The notes below the pieces were generated by a model that was given only the letters and a program-made list of their open reading frames with translations, ran no database searches and had not been told where the DNA came from. From Smittium mucronatum (Eukaryota; Kickxellomycota; Harpellomycetes; Harpellales; Legeriomycetaceae), in assembly GCA_001953115.1 (NCBI GenBank), contig LSSL01002882.1, positions 1 through 32,346 on the forward strand: 32,346 nt of DNA, read 5' to 3'. Numbering within the stretch: position 1 is the stretch's first letter; every line of letters begins with the position of its first letter. Made by a program: the position numbers and the translations under genes. Below are positions 1 to 11,762 of the stretch, in pieces.

Positions 1-247
1 TGTTGATAGTGGGTCTGTTATGACATTTATTATACCATTTGGCACATACATTATTCGATTTTATTAGATGTTTAGGATCAGATAATATGAGCCTAATTTC
101 TCCTTTTTTATATCGCTGGGAACTGTTGATTTTTATGAATATAGGATTTATAGTTTTATTTCGAGTTTGTTTATGTTGTAATTATTATTTTCCTATATAA
201 AAACTTGCGGTGGGATTGATAGTCTATATTACTATCAAAAATTATGA

Positions 248-409
248 CCATCTTATATATCACACAATAAGGGACAATTCATCGAATTTCCTAAAAAGGA
301 AAAATTTGCATCAACTTTTGAAATTTTGGACAATAAATTAATCAAAAAAAAATCTAGTGATGAAGCTCAAATTTTAGTGGTAAAAAATGCAATGAATGAC
401 AGTTTTTAG
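248..409 (+). other. Protein-like open segment, unidentified
   Basis: This 53-codon stretch lies between an in-frame TGA at 245-247 and a TAG at 407-409. It has no ATG near its start. Its translation is rich in charged and mixed residues (segments such as EFPKKEKFASTFEI and SSDEAQILVVKNAM), unlike the F/I/K/N strings typical of this A+T-rich DNA. No family was recognised. It could be an exon end or a decayed gene fragment. Reading frames of this length also occur by chance in such DNA, so confidence is low. Confidence 0.25.
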
Positions 410-834
410 TGATAAGTGTTTTATTTTAGTGATAGATGTCAGATTTCGGTTTGGCTATGCAAGATTTTAGTATTTATAAAATGCTGACCATTTTTTTAAT
501 AACCTAAGCAATTTTTAAGATTTTAATTTTATTTTATTTTATGGTTTTTTTATAAAGTTTTTCATTGATTCTCAAACATAATAAAACAGTTCATTTTATC
601 TTTTTACACTGCTTATCTTATATAAATTCAGATATATTTCTTTGTTAAAATAACCTATGTTATTTTTATTGATTTATTATTAATAATTTTTTTTTAATAT
701 ATTGTTTTTTTCAGAACAGCGATTTTAAAGCTTCTCCTCACCGATATTATTGAATTATGAATATAGGGAGTTTATTAATTTAATTTTCAATAGATAAAAC
801 AATTTAAAACAATTTAAAAAATGTTAAACAATGA

Positions 835-865
<31 letters not shown>
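835..865. repeat. (AAT)n microsatellite
   Basis: About ten tandem AAT units, directly followed by a G+C-richer segment. This is a perfect trinucleotide repeat of the kind common in A+T-rich eukaryotic genomes. Confidence 0.95.
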
Positions 866-866
866 G

Positions 867-965
867 TTTCATTTCACTTCACTTACATCTGCTGTTTTTG
901 TGGCTCTGTACCCAGTTGAAATTCTTCCAGTTAAATTTTATGTAAATATAAAGAAAAACTCTTAA
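867..965 (+). other. Short hydrophobic protein-like open segment
   Basis: This frame of 32 codons opens after a TAG at 864-866, next to the AAT repeat, and ends at TAA 963-965. Its translation includes TSAVFVALYPVEILPVKF, a credible membrane-type segment. The DNA is visibly richer in G+C than its flanks. There is no ATG start and no family was recognised. It may be a decayed exon or chance. Confidence 0.2.
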
Positions 966-1361
966 TTTGTAATTTTTTTATAATTTCATTAAGTTTTTTA
1001 TTATCAATTTTTTTTTTATAATGTTAATTGATATGAATTTCAATCTTTTATTCCTGATTGAATTTACATTTTTTACTATTTAAAACACATATTAACTTTT
1101 TAGAGTTGAAAGTTATTCTTTTAAAAAAATTATAAAAACTTGGATTTTATTTGTTAGATTTAGTAATATTTTTTTATTTAGCAAAATAGAATATTCAACA
1201 ATTATGCTTACCTATTAGAGTTTATTTTTAAAAAAATCTGTAATTCGATAATTTTAAATTCATCGAATAGATTTTTTTCAGTCATATTTAAATCATATGT
1301 AGAAGTTAGGATCGTCATATATGCATTTATGATTACCCTTTGAATAACTTTCAAATTATGA

Positions 1362-1520
1362 TTTAGTACAAGAGTAGTACTTTGTAAAAATTATAAAGCG
1401 GTAAAAAGATTGGAAAATAAAGAAAAAACAACTCAACACTTAAAGATAAGTGATGACAAAGAAGGAGAGGGATTAGCTAATCAAGGATCATGTTTACAAC
1501 GCTTCAGGTATAACCAATGA
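1362..1520 (+). pseudogene. Protein-like island, copy 1 of a dispersed repeat (5' part)
   Basis: A 52-codon frame runs from after TGA 1359-1361 to TGA 1518-1520. It is hydrophilic (segments KRLENKEKTTQHLK and SDDKEGEGLANQGS) and lacks an ATG. A splice-donor-like CAG|GTATAA lies at about 1503-1511 near its end. The sequence aligns collinearly, though weakly, with 12,975-13,090. There the same codon frame gives another K/R/E-rich segment, which suggests both come from one ancient coding sequence. No protein family was recognised. Confidence 0.3.
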
Positions 1521-1842
1521 CATGAAATATGAATGGTAGAGATTATTAATATGATATTTTGCTTGCGTAAAAGATGTATTAGAAGAAATCAATAAAAAGA
1601 AATAAAAAGATGATGGTTTTTTTTCGGAAAAAGAGAAATAAGAAAAAATATGATCCTGGAAGATCTTTGAAGACATATATTTATTATAGATAGTAATTCG
1701 GAATAATCATAAAGTAAAATTTTCAGCTTATAAAGAATATACTAATATTTTTGATTCTAAACTAAAATTCAGCCGTACTATAAAAGTTTTGCCTTAGTTT
1801 TTTAAATGCTATTTTTTTATCTTAAAAATATTCAAAAAATAA

Positions 1843-1915
1843 ACTAAAAAATAAGATAAAATTCAAAAAATAAGATAAAAACGAGACAAAAATAAAATAA
1901 ATAAATAAATAAAAT
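1843..1915 (+). repeat. A-rich tandem tract
   Basis: Repeated units of the form AAAAAATAAGATAAAATTC are followed by (AAAT)n just before the ATG at 1916. A comparable A-rich tract with AAATAAACGT units occupies the equivalent place in the second copy, near 13.4 kb. Confidence 0.7.
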
Positions 1916-2188
1916 ATGTTATTAATAATTTTAAAACTAACTATAACAAAAAAGGAAAACATTGTAGAGACAAAAGAAAATGAGTACCAAGAACCAGGCC
2001 AAGTTGAACAGATTTATTCCCAAATCTACAATAGATTCAGTGGAAATTGGAACCCCGACAAAGAAATCGAAAAAGGTAGTAAAATTTTTTTAAGAATAAA
2101 GAAAACTCAATACAAACAGGATATATTCTTATTTACTTATAATAGAAACCTCACCGATTTAATATTTATTAAGGTATATTTAGATTGA
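1916..2188 (+). CDS. Hypothetical 90-residue ORF, possibly part of a decayed gene
   Basis: An ATG-initiated frame of 90 codons ends at TGA 2186-2188. The middle (about residues 20-70) is hydrophilic with W, P, G and Q residues (for example YNRFSGNWNPDKEIEKGSK). Its DNA is richer in G+C than its flanks, which argues against pure chance. No domain was recognised. Its position matches the ORF near 13.5 kb in copy 2, where a P-D-K-containing segment aligns, but that copy has diverged greatly. It may be a small gene, a last exon or a relic. Confidence 0.35.
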   Translation: MLLIILKLTITKKENIVETKENEYQEPGQVEQIYSQIYNRFSGNWNPDKEIEKGSKIFLRIKKTQYKQDIFLFTYNRNLTDLIFIKVYLD

Positions 2189-2230
2189 TGCTTCATTAAA
2201 AAATAGAATCTATATTTTACAATTTTCAAA

Positions 2231-5200
2231 TAAAAATATAAAAGAAGGGAGTTCGATATACTATTCATAATAATATTATTTTTTAAAATACATAATTATT
2301 GATTTAGTTTTTAAATATGTTTCTTCTTTTTTTTTTTATTTGAAATTCTATTTTTTTCAGAAATTATGTTTAATTTGTTTTGTTATGATTCGATTTCGGA
2401 AATTTTCCATTTTAGTATTTGTATTAAAGAAAAAATATAATAAATATTGTTTATTTTTTGCCTTTTTAATAATATAATAATGCTTGGTATTAGATTTTTA
2501 GGGATTTTTTGTTTCGAATTTATAGTAAATTTTCAAAAAAAAAATTCACATATTAAATTTCATTGCTAGAAATATTTTAATGATTCAAAATCCAAATATA
2601 ATTCATTTTTTTATCTTTTTATTTACTATATTTAAGTTTTTTTTTGTTTTTTTGTTATAATTTTTTTATTTAAAGCGTCGGCGTTATTTTAATAAGATAT
2701 TTTAATTTTCAAATAGCCTATCTATATCCAAAAAAAAGACAAAAATACACAATTTTTATATTTTCAAGATCACAATATTTTATTTTGTTTATTTGGAAAT
2801 ATTTTTTATATTCTGATAATAATAATTAATTCCTTTTCTCAAAAAAATTTCAAGAATAGAAACTTAAAATTTTTTTTCGTTTCTTTACTGAAATATTATC
2901 AAAATTGATATCATCTAACATTATAATATATAAAGTTTTATCTAATTTAAATCAATATTAATTTAGGTTTATTTATTTCTCAAATTTTGTTTCTTAAAGT
3001 ACTTCAAGTCCAATAATAATTATGATGGCTGATATTTACTATAACAACATTTGGGATTCAATTTTTTCTACGAAGATAATAAGTATTAATAGAACCTAAT
3101 AAAACGACGTAAAATTATGTAGTTTATTTAAACAAAATTTCACTAGAATAAGATATGTTTAACACAATTTTAAAAAAAATTCAAAATCCTTTGTTTTTAG
3201 ACAAATATTTAATTTGTAGTGAGATAATACATAATCTGGATTGCGAATTTAGAAAATAAAAAACATGAAAAAATGAAAAAATGAAAAATTCCAAGAGTAT
3301 ATATGTAAATGCTAGTTTAAAAAATTCAAAAAAGATGATATTTTTTTAAAATAATGAATGCACTCAAATTTACTTTAATTAAAATTGAACCCATTCAATC
3401 TTTATTAGAATATTACTTGTCAATTTGAGATTTTTAAAATTATTTTTTTTCCCCGATATGAAAAGCCTTATTAAAGAAATATCTTATAATAATCATAACA
3501 AATATATTTTGAATTATATTCAATATTGAATAAATCAAAAAAAAAAAATTAACAGTCAAAAGTAATTTAATTTTAAATGAAATTTGTAAAAAAAAAATCT
3601 AAAAGATTATCATAGTAATTTTTCACCTCCATTTTTTAAATCTATAAATTTTTTATTATTATTTAATATTAAATTGTATTTTATATATCTTGAATTAAAT
3701 TTAATATAAGAAAATCTATCCATAATGATTCTATGGATTTTTCTTAATAATACAAATTAACCTCAAACTATCTTTGGCATATATTTTAATATGTATATTA
3801 AATAAAATTAATATGATTTGAATTTGTGAAAATATTCATTAAAATCCTTCATTATTTTTTGAGGATCCCAAATAAAATCTATATTATATTTTTCTTTCCC
3901 ATCAAAGAATGATTCTGATTTTTTTTTTCAAATAAGCTTTCCAATATATAAAAATCAATATTAACTTTTCTTTATTAAACGAAAAACGCTCAGAGTTTTT
4001 TTTTTCTATTTTATAATTGCTAATTGGTCTTCAGGATTATTTTTTAAATGGGTGTTTTAAACTATAGATTCGTTTTTTTAGTAAGTAAAATAAATATATT
4101 GTGTGGTTTTAGGAGATTATATTTATTTTAGGATTAAAATAATTTTTCAAGGACTGATCTGAGAATAATTTTGAGAGGTTCATTCTTTGATGAACATATT
4201 CAGATTTTCTGATTTGTCCCGAAATTATTAGGTTTATTTTTAATAAATAGCCAAAATGATAAAGATTTTAAATAATTATACTATAACTAGTACAATGATT
4301 AATTTTTTTATTGATATTTCCCCTTTAATATATTTAGTTTAAATAAAGGAGCTTTTTTTTTCCGGTTAAATTCCCCAATTTTTTTTGAATGGGGGGGGGG
4401 AGCGGGTTAATTGATATTTTTTTGTGAAAAAATAATTTCCTAGAGGGTATGTGGATTAATTTTTTATATTTCCTTATATATAATAATTTCATTTTTCTAC
4501 ATTATGTAGTATTAAAATTACTTTTATTACCATAAAATAATTCCAATAAATGTTTTTTATGTTATATTTTTGAACTTCATACTCACTTTTTAAAGTAAAA
4601 TTCGGCGATTTTTTATTTATAATTATCACCAAACTAAAATTTTCTACACAAAATCATCATTTTTTTGAGAATTTTAGTTCAATTTCAAAAATTGAAAATT
4701 TATATTAAATTTTTTTAAAAGAATATATATAAATCGAAATCGAAATCGAAATATGCATTTTGAAAACTATTTTTTAGTGAATTTATACCACATCAATTTT
4801 TTTTATTTATTTTAATCCAAAAATTTAGTAAGTATTTGATATAGCTCTTAATAAATTAACCAAAAGATACTGCAAGCAATTCCTTTCTTGATTTATCATT
4901 TTTTTGATCATATTTAAGAATTTATTTCTATTTTTCTGTTTGAAAATTATATTAAACATAAAATAGATTTAAATTAAATTTATTTCTCTCACACAGTACA
5001 AATAATTATAATTATATATATTTTATAATTTAAATTTATAAAATCGAATTAAAAAAAAAAAAATCCGAATTTTTTCTAAAAATAGTACTTATTTTCATTA
5101 GTAAATGTTATGTTTTTACTAATTTATTATAAATATACAAAAAAAACTAATTAAACTAATGGTTATAAGGTTTTAGCTACTTTTTGAAAAAAAAAATTTT

Positions 5201-5688
5201 CAATAAATACAGTTCACTTATTATACTTATATTGATACAATAAAAAGCTATAAGATATCTGAAATGAAAATTAGCTGCCAGAAAAAAAATTAAGTATTTT
5301 TATTACGAATTAACTTGTTGTGGAAACTTTAGGAAGATATAAAAAGCTGTTTCTGGATTAATTATACATATTTTATAGCAAAATCACATCAAAATCTACT
5401 TAAAGCTAAAAATAATATTTTTCATGTGATTCATAATACTTTTTTTCCCAAAAAAATTTATTTAGTGACACAATTTTAAAGTATTAGGATAAAAAAATAA
5501 ATTATATTATAATTTCGAATCTATATTTTTACTTTAATTGAAAAAATTTATTATGTAAATAACTACCTTGAAAGTTTCCAATTAGTGTTATAGAATTAAA
5601 AATAATAAAAATAATCGCACAAATATTAACATAAAAATATAAATATGGGTGGATTTTTGGCATTTAGACAATAATGATAGATTTATTA
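2231..5688. other. A+T-rich DNA without recognisable genes
   Basis: No coding-like island, RNA gene or transposon terminus was recognised. The content is homopolymer runs and short tandem repeats: three ATGAAAAA-type units at about 3264-3289, four AAATCG units at about 4730-4752, and an isolated run of ten G at 4391-4400. Confidence 0.7.
4391..4400 (+). repeat. Ten-G homopolymer
   Basis: A run of ten G followed by AGCGGG. It stands out in DNA that is about four-fifths A+T. A similar run of eleven G occurs at 27,825-27,835, and G-rich clusters lie near 8.79 and 18.68 kb. Confidence 0.95.
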
Positions 5689-5863
5689 GCACAAAAATGT
5701 CTGACTCCGAATAATTTTATTTTATTTCAGAAAGCTAATCGGTTAAAAAATTTCGAAGAACCGTTTGGGAAAGATATACTTCTTTTAAAATTTTGTTTAT
5801 TCGTTTGAAGAACCAGTTTATAATGTTTCCAAAGTATATATACCGCTAAATATTGGATTTTAA
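5689..5863 (+). pseudogene. Decayed coding-like island, unidentified
   Basis: After an acceptor-like TTTATTTCAG ending at 5730, a frame opens that reads ANRLKNFEEPFGKDI and stops at TGA 5806-5808. A second frame overlaps it, reading FEEPVYNVSKVYIPLN, and stops at TAA 5861-5863. The motif GAAGAACC occurs in both parts (5755 and 5807). An ATG at 5697 gives only five codons before a stop. This looks like a frame-broken gene or exon relic. No family was recognised. Confidence 0.25.
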
Positions 5864-8800
5864 TATCTTAGATAATGAATTTCTTAGATATTACTACTTT
5901 CTCATCATCATAAAAACCTTTATAAAATTTAAAAAAATAGGGCTAAAATAATTTAGTTTTAAATAATTTAGATTTTGGTGAAAATTATAGAATTTAATCA
6001 GAGGATTAAAATATTTTTTGATTTTTGAGATAATTAATTAGATATATTTTTTAATCTCATTAATTTAAGCTCTTCGGGTTATGTAATATAAAAAAAAACT
6101 AAATTTTCTTCCTACCAACTTTCATAATCTTGCGAGAGAACTAGATATTTTAAGTTTGAACTCTAAAATATGTATTTTATTTATTTCAAATTGTAATAAA
6201 TTTTAGCATTTGTGATTTTAAAGTTTAAAAAAAATTCGATAAACATATAATTCATATTAATATTAATAATTACAACTATTTTTAGTAGATTTTTTAAATA
6301 AAATATATCAAGCCTTATTTATATTAAGAATATAATTTAATTATATCAATTTTTTAGAAACTATTGTTGTATGATATTATTTTGAGAAATACAGGTAATA
6401 TTTCGATTAAAAGTTTATTTCGTTAAAAAATTTTCAGATGAGAAAAAATAATGATTAAGAAATATAATTATATATATATATTGATTCAATAAAAGTTTTT
6501 CTATTCTATTTTTCAAATTTTTTGGCATGAGATAGATAAATTATTTATTTTAGATCATATTTTATAAAAATTTATATATACTCGATGAAACCTTTTTTTA
6601 TCTAAATAATATAATCCTCAAATATTTCTGAAAAAAAAAATCATTAAATTCCATACCAATAAAATATTTCTTAATCAACTTTTAAACGTAAATAATTTAA
6701 ATTATTATTAAAGCATAAAATATTCTTGAAATATTTTCAATTTATCAACTTTAAATCCATTTCTTTTTTCATTCCGTTAAAATTAATCCATATTTTTGTC
6801 TATCATGTGTTTTTATAAAATTGATAATTTTATCAATTTCAATTTATAACTGGGATGACTTGATTTTATTAATTTTATTTTATCTCAGTAATCAAAAGCT
6901 AAATTTATTACTATAAAAAATAGACTAAATTAAGCAATATTGATTTTTATGGCTTTTTTATGTGCCAGAAGTTTTTCGCGAGAAAATTGAATAACAATTC
7001 GAGAACAATGCATTTTTTTTTATTAATATAAGTATCTAAATTTAAATACTTAAAATAAATTTTATTATTATTTCACCTAGCCATATTATCCTGGAACAAG
7101 AAAAAAAATCTTATTAAATATATTTGTTTTATATTATTAAAAATTAATTAGATTTAGATTTTAATTTTAGATTTTGATGACATGAGTGAGGAAATAGTTA
7201 TTTCTTTTTTTGAATATAGAAACTTAACCAAATCTTTTATTAAAATAAGAATCAGGAAATTTCTATAACTTATGAAGTTTTTTAAAAATAAATATTTTTT
7301 ATTACATTTAATTATAATACTGTAAATTTTAATATATGGGTTAGTATGAGTGCTAATAAATTTATTATGTAAAAGGTTTGGCTATGATGGTTTTTTTATA
7401 TATATTTCTGCAAATTTCTATAAAATTCTGAAATGATAAATTTAGGTGAAAAAGCCAAGGGAATTTATATAGCTTTTTAATATTGATGAAAAATAATATA
7501 AATAAAAAATTAAAGATAATTAAATGTAATTTTGTAAAATTTAATGAAATGACGATTTATTTTGAAAAATGGCAAATTTTTCGACAAAAAATTTAAACTT
7601 TTAAAAAAATAAATTTTCAATTTTAATTAAATTTTTTTAAATAAATCTTAAAAAAATTGTTAAAATTTACTATCTACTTATATTAAATAGATAATTAATT
7701 ATTTTATTATTTATCTTTAGTTTTTATAAAAAAAACTATACAATATCCTCATCTTAAATTCTTTTTATTGTATTTAACAATTGACCAATCTTAAAATTAA
7801 AATCCATTTTAAAAAAATCCATGAATGAAAAAAATATCTAAATTTGTTTTAATTATCTAAATCAATTTAAAAACTTATAATTTTTTTTAAATTAATATTT
7901 TTTTTTCACTAAAGATAATGGAGATTTAAGATAAATTATATAAAAAATCTCTTTTACCTCCAAGTAATTTGTTATCCTAATTATACATTTTGAAGAATAA
8001 ATTTTGATTTATTAGATTATAGCATTTACAACAAAAATAAGAGTATGCGTTTTTTTATATAATATTAAAAATATTTACACAAAATTAAGAAAAACTACAC
8101 AAAAAAATATCAAGCTAAAAAAAATCTTAAAATAACTATAAAAAGGATTTTTTTTCTTTCATAGCTAAATAAATCTATATAATAATTATTAATATATTCC
8201 ATATGCAATTTTTTTATATTTTTTATATTTTATTTTTTTTATATCTCAAGATCTATTAATCATTCCTAAGAAAATTTTGAAAAATCAAAAATTTGACAAT
8301 TGCTCGACAAAATTTTCTTTTTAATAAGCAGAATTGTATTGGCTTATTGCTGAAATACCCTGCAGTGTATTATAGGATTGATTTTTTTTACTTTTAAGAG
8401 AACAAACTGCCTAAGTTTTACACCGTTATTCATTTTTTTAGATCTTGAAATGTATTTTTACAATTAAAAAAGCAAGCATAATTATAATACTTTATATTCG
8501 TCGTTAAAAAGAAGAAAAATTAGATAATAACACGTTCTGATAAATTTCCCGTAAAAAGACTAAACTTCTATTATCAATATGATTATTAACATTTAATAGT
8601 CATTTTTATGAAAAAAAGAAGATAAATCATAAGATTGAGTGTATGATATTTTTTTAATGCCCTTATTAAATGAATTGTAATTAGAAGTTCGATATTGAAA
8701 AAATATTTTTTCTTCAAAAAAAATCATCATTATTCATATATTTAACTTATTTGATATACTAATTTAAGATATGCCATAAGTGGTGGTGTTGAGAGGGGTG

Positions 8801-9537
8801 GGGTTTCTATAGACAAATTAAATCTCATTAACTTAGCCAACCAAAAAAAGAACCAAAAAATAAGTATATTAGCTATAATAGTCTAATTCTTAGTTTCAAT
8901 TTTGAATTTCGAATTTTTTGTTTTTCATTTTTTGGTAATTATAGTATAGTTTTGATATTATTTAAAAAAAAATCACTAAAATAAAAACAAGAAAAAATCA
9001 ATTATTTAACAAATTAGGTTCTTTTTAAAAATCATTGCCTTCTATTTATGAAATAAATTCTTAATATTAGGGTGAGATCATAAATAATATTCTGAATATC
9101 ACATATTAACATAGATAAACATGGGTAAATAGTTAAATTCTCTGAATTTTTTTTGTTCTGTTTTATTTTTTATATACTAAGTTAAAAATTTATTAAATTT
9201 TTTTTTTTTGGCCTCCTTCCAATTTCTCACATTTCTATTACCTTATTTACGTATATATTTCATATTTATTAGATTATTACAGAAAAAAAATGCTTTTTTA
9301 AAAAACTATTGAATTATTTTTGTATTTTTATTTATATATTTAGTGAATAATTAATGTAAATTATCTTTTTAGTTTTTCATTTAAAAACCCCACCTGAAGA
9401 GATATATTTTTTCCGTATTCTATAATTATTTTATAAAATTCACCAGTTAATTTTTTCTCAAATCACAAATCAATTATTATTACCTTTTTTCTTTCATTAT
9501 CTATGTAAAAAATGTACATTTATGGAGAAAAAATAAA
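5864..9537. other. A+T-rich DNA without recognisable genes
   Basis: No convincing gene is present. A slightly G+C-richer patch at about 8,300-8,440 gives short protein-like reads on the plus strand (for example CIGLLLKYPAVYYRID). Such reads are not distinguishable from chance here. A G-rich cluster lies at about 8,784-8,812. Confidence 0.6.
8784..8812 (+). other. G-rich cluster
   Basis: Several closely spaced G runs (GGTGGTG, then AGAGGGGTGGGG) lie in otherwise A+T-rich DNA. This could allow a two- or three-tier G-quadruplex, but no role is evident. Confidence 0.45.
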
Positions 9538-9721
9538 TTAAAATACGTTTTCACTAAATATAATTATCAATGGAATTAATATATACATAAATTTTGAGGG
9601 TTTTTTTGGTATGGTGAAGACTACTTTTGCAAAGTTCTGCAGACCTTTATAGCTTCGATTTTTTCTTTCGGATTCCCAGTAGATTCTGAACGTCGATATA
9701 ATTTTCTGTATTCAAATTAAT
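9538..9721 (-). pseudogene. Possible relic of a hAT-type transposase C-terminus
   Basis: On the minus strand an open frame of 60 codons runs from after a TGA to TAA at 9538-9540. It contains the pattern Y-W, then about ten residues, then Y..LQNFAKVVFTIP. This recalls the hAT-family C-terminal dimerisation block (aromatic-W ... P-x-L-x-x-x-A-x-x-x-L-x-IP). In that family IP is normally followed by a serine-rich S..SER.FS stretch. Here it is KKPSK, so the match is partial. The DNA is richer in G+C than its surroundings, which fits an inserted relic. It could also be chance. Confidence 0.22.
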
Positions 9722-11762
9722 CCACTTTTTTAATTAAAGGGTTGAATTTGATTGATTCTTATTGTAACTAATTTGTTTTGTTTTGTTTTTGACTTTTTTT
9801 ATTTTGGGTGTTTTTCTTTTCTGAGAAATGCTGTAAAGAGTAGTAGTTAAAAAGGAGAAAAAAAACTAATGAGAATATATAAGAACTAACCCCTTTATAT
9901 ATTTTCAGTATCAAAAAATGTTTATTTTAAAGATGTAAAAATTTTGTGAATTTTATGTGAATTTTAATTATATTTGGAGCGCGTTTTTTTCTACTTAGGG
10001 ATACAGATAAATTTATTTTATGCATTAATTCTTGCAAATGGTATTATTTTCGTTATTTTTTTCTACTTCATTTTTTTTAATATTTTTTTTTCTTTGATGA
10101 TATATAATTTAACTGATCTAATTAAATATTTTAAAATTATTATGCTTGGAAGTTTTTATATCTTTGCAAATCAGTCCCTCTTCAAATTTATATTTTTTTC
10201 AAATTAATACCCTTATACATTATTATATTTGCAATCAATATCCTTTTAAATTAATTTCAAAAGACAAAGACTTCTTTTATCAATGACGTCTTTAAAAATT
10301 AATATATATATATATTAGTTTATTATTTTTCTTAAATTTTTTTTAAATAATCGATATTTATTTAATAAAGCCCACAATTATGATTTCAATTGTGGGAATT
10401 CCATTATTTTTTTATTTAAAACTCTACATATATGTATGATAAATAATATAAACCAACAAAGAAAATTGTAATTCTATTGATTCTGCGTTAATTTTTTTTT
10501 TCTCTCTGCGGCCAATATAAAAATATCGGATTTTCACAAATTTATTTTTTGAAGTATTCTCACTTATAATTTTTAATTTTAGATGAACTTTTCTAATTAA
10601 AACAATAGCATTAAAAAATTATAAAAAATTTAGTTCGAAAAGTGTCTAAATTCATTATTTCATTTCACATAATTCAAAAATATTCTATAAAAAATCATTT
10701 TATTTTATTTATCTATAAACTATATTAACAATATTTGAATTTGAATTTGAATAATAACAATTATATAACAGATAAAAAAAAAATCTACTAAATGGCTATG
10801 ATTATATTGAGTAAAAAAAATCAAAAATCTAGCAAAAAAGCTTAGATTATAAAATATAAATAAATTATCGAAAATAATAAAATAATTTTTTTAAAGCAAG
10901 AAATAAATACCTCTGTACCAAAAAAATTTACTATAGACATCAATAATTTTTTTATAAATTTAAACCAAGTTTTTTTTATTCATTAAAATTTTGACCATTT
11001 TCCGCAATTTAATTTTTTACAATTATTTGTTATAATAAACTTTTGTTATTAATATTCGGGATATTTAAATACCAAGAAAAAAAATAAAATAAAATAATAT
11101 ATAATAATGCTATAAATAAAACCAAAAACGATACATGAGTAATGTTTGAGAAAAGTTATTGTAATTAAACATTAATTAATCTTTTGAAACTTTATTGTAT
11201 TCAAAAAGCTAACAAGTTTAAAAAACAATATAGGTAGGTTTAGTGTATCTCTAGACCTTGCCTTAAAAGATTTTTCCTCTAAAATTAAGATAGAGCGATC
11301 ATAACACCTTCTCTAATAAAATATCATAAATTTATAATTTTCTATTAAGGCTATGCCAATAATAAAAAACTCATAAAAAAAAATAATTGAAATATACCCA
11401 AATAAAGTTTAAAATTTATAAAAAAAAAATTCAAGTTAAAACAAATAATATTATTTGAAATCGATTTATTATTCTGTAAAAATAATTACAAAATGAAATT
11501 TTGGATTAATAAAAAAAAATTTGCTTAGTAATAACTGCGTGGAAAAAACCCCATTTTCAGTAGCTAAATATTTATCGCATGTAATATTATACTTAATAGA
11601 AACTAATTAATTTGAGTTTTTGTCTACTATTTAAAATATATTACAATACTTAGAGGTTTTAAGAACTTAAGCAAAGAATCGAAATTTAAATAAATTGATT
11701 TTTATACTGAGTGTATGAAATTGGTGTAGGATTTTTGAAAAAAATTAGAAAAAATTATAACT
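9722..11762. other. A+T-rich DNA without confident genes
   Basis: A frame at 9974-10207 codes almost only for F, I, L and Y and has no ATG at its start. It is typical of T-rich DNA. A perfect hairpin lies at 10,371-10,396. A patch at about 11,170-11,300 reads open for about 40 codons without a recognisable domain. Confidence 0.6.
10371..10396 (+). other. Perfect nine-base-pair hairpin
   Basis: CCCACAATT and its exact complement AATTGTGGG flank an eight-base loop. The G+C-containing outer stem makes it stand out from the many A/T palindromes nearby. No T-run follows directly. It could be a small structured RNA or a chance inverted repeat. Confidence 0.5.

Larger units (their letters stand above)
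1400..2230 (+). repeat. Diverged dispersed repeat, copy 1
   Basis: Several blocks occur in the same order and orientation as in 12,970-13,720. Block 1669-1702 matches 13,245-13,278 at 28 of 34 positions. An A-rich tandem tract at 1843-1915 corresponds to one at 13,398-13,470. CAATAGA at 2029 pairs with 13,563, and the ATTG-AA-CCCC segment at 2046 with 13,580, both at the same offset of 11,534. AGATTGAT at 2182 corresponds to 13,675. Each block alone is weak in A+T-rich DNA; the shared order and spacing is what supports common origin. Boundaries are approximate. Confidence 0.45.

Noticed and set aside
1494..1676. Minus-strand 60-codon ORF
   Set aside because: It lies opposite the dispersed-repeat copy 1 and encodes mostly F, S, Y and I. 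The plus strand of the island is more protein-like, so this is a shadow.
1669..1702. The single 34-bp match to 13,245-13,278 as proof of duplication
   Set aside because: Taken alone, a match of 28 of 34 is expected by chance somewhere in 32 kb of such biased DNA. Only the set of collinear blocks is used as evidence.
9974..10207. 77-codon plus-strand ORF
   Set aside because: It starts at TTG, is almost entirely F/I/L/Y and matches expectation for T-rich DNA.
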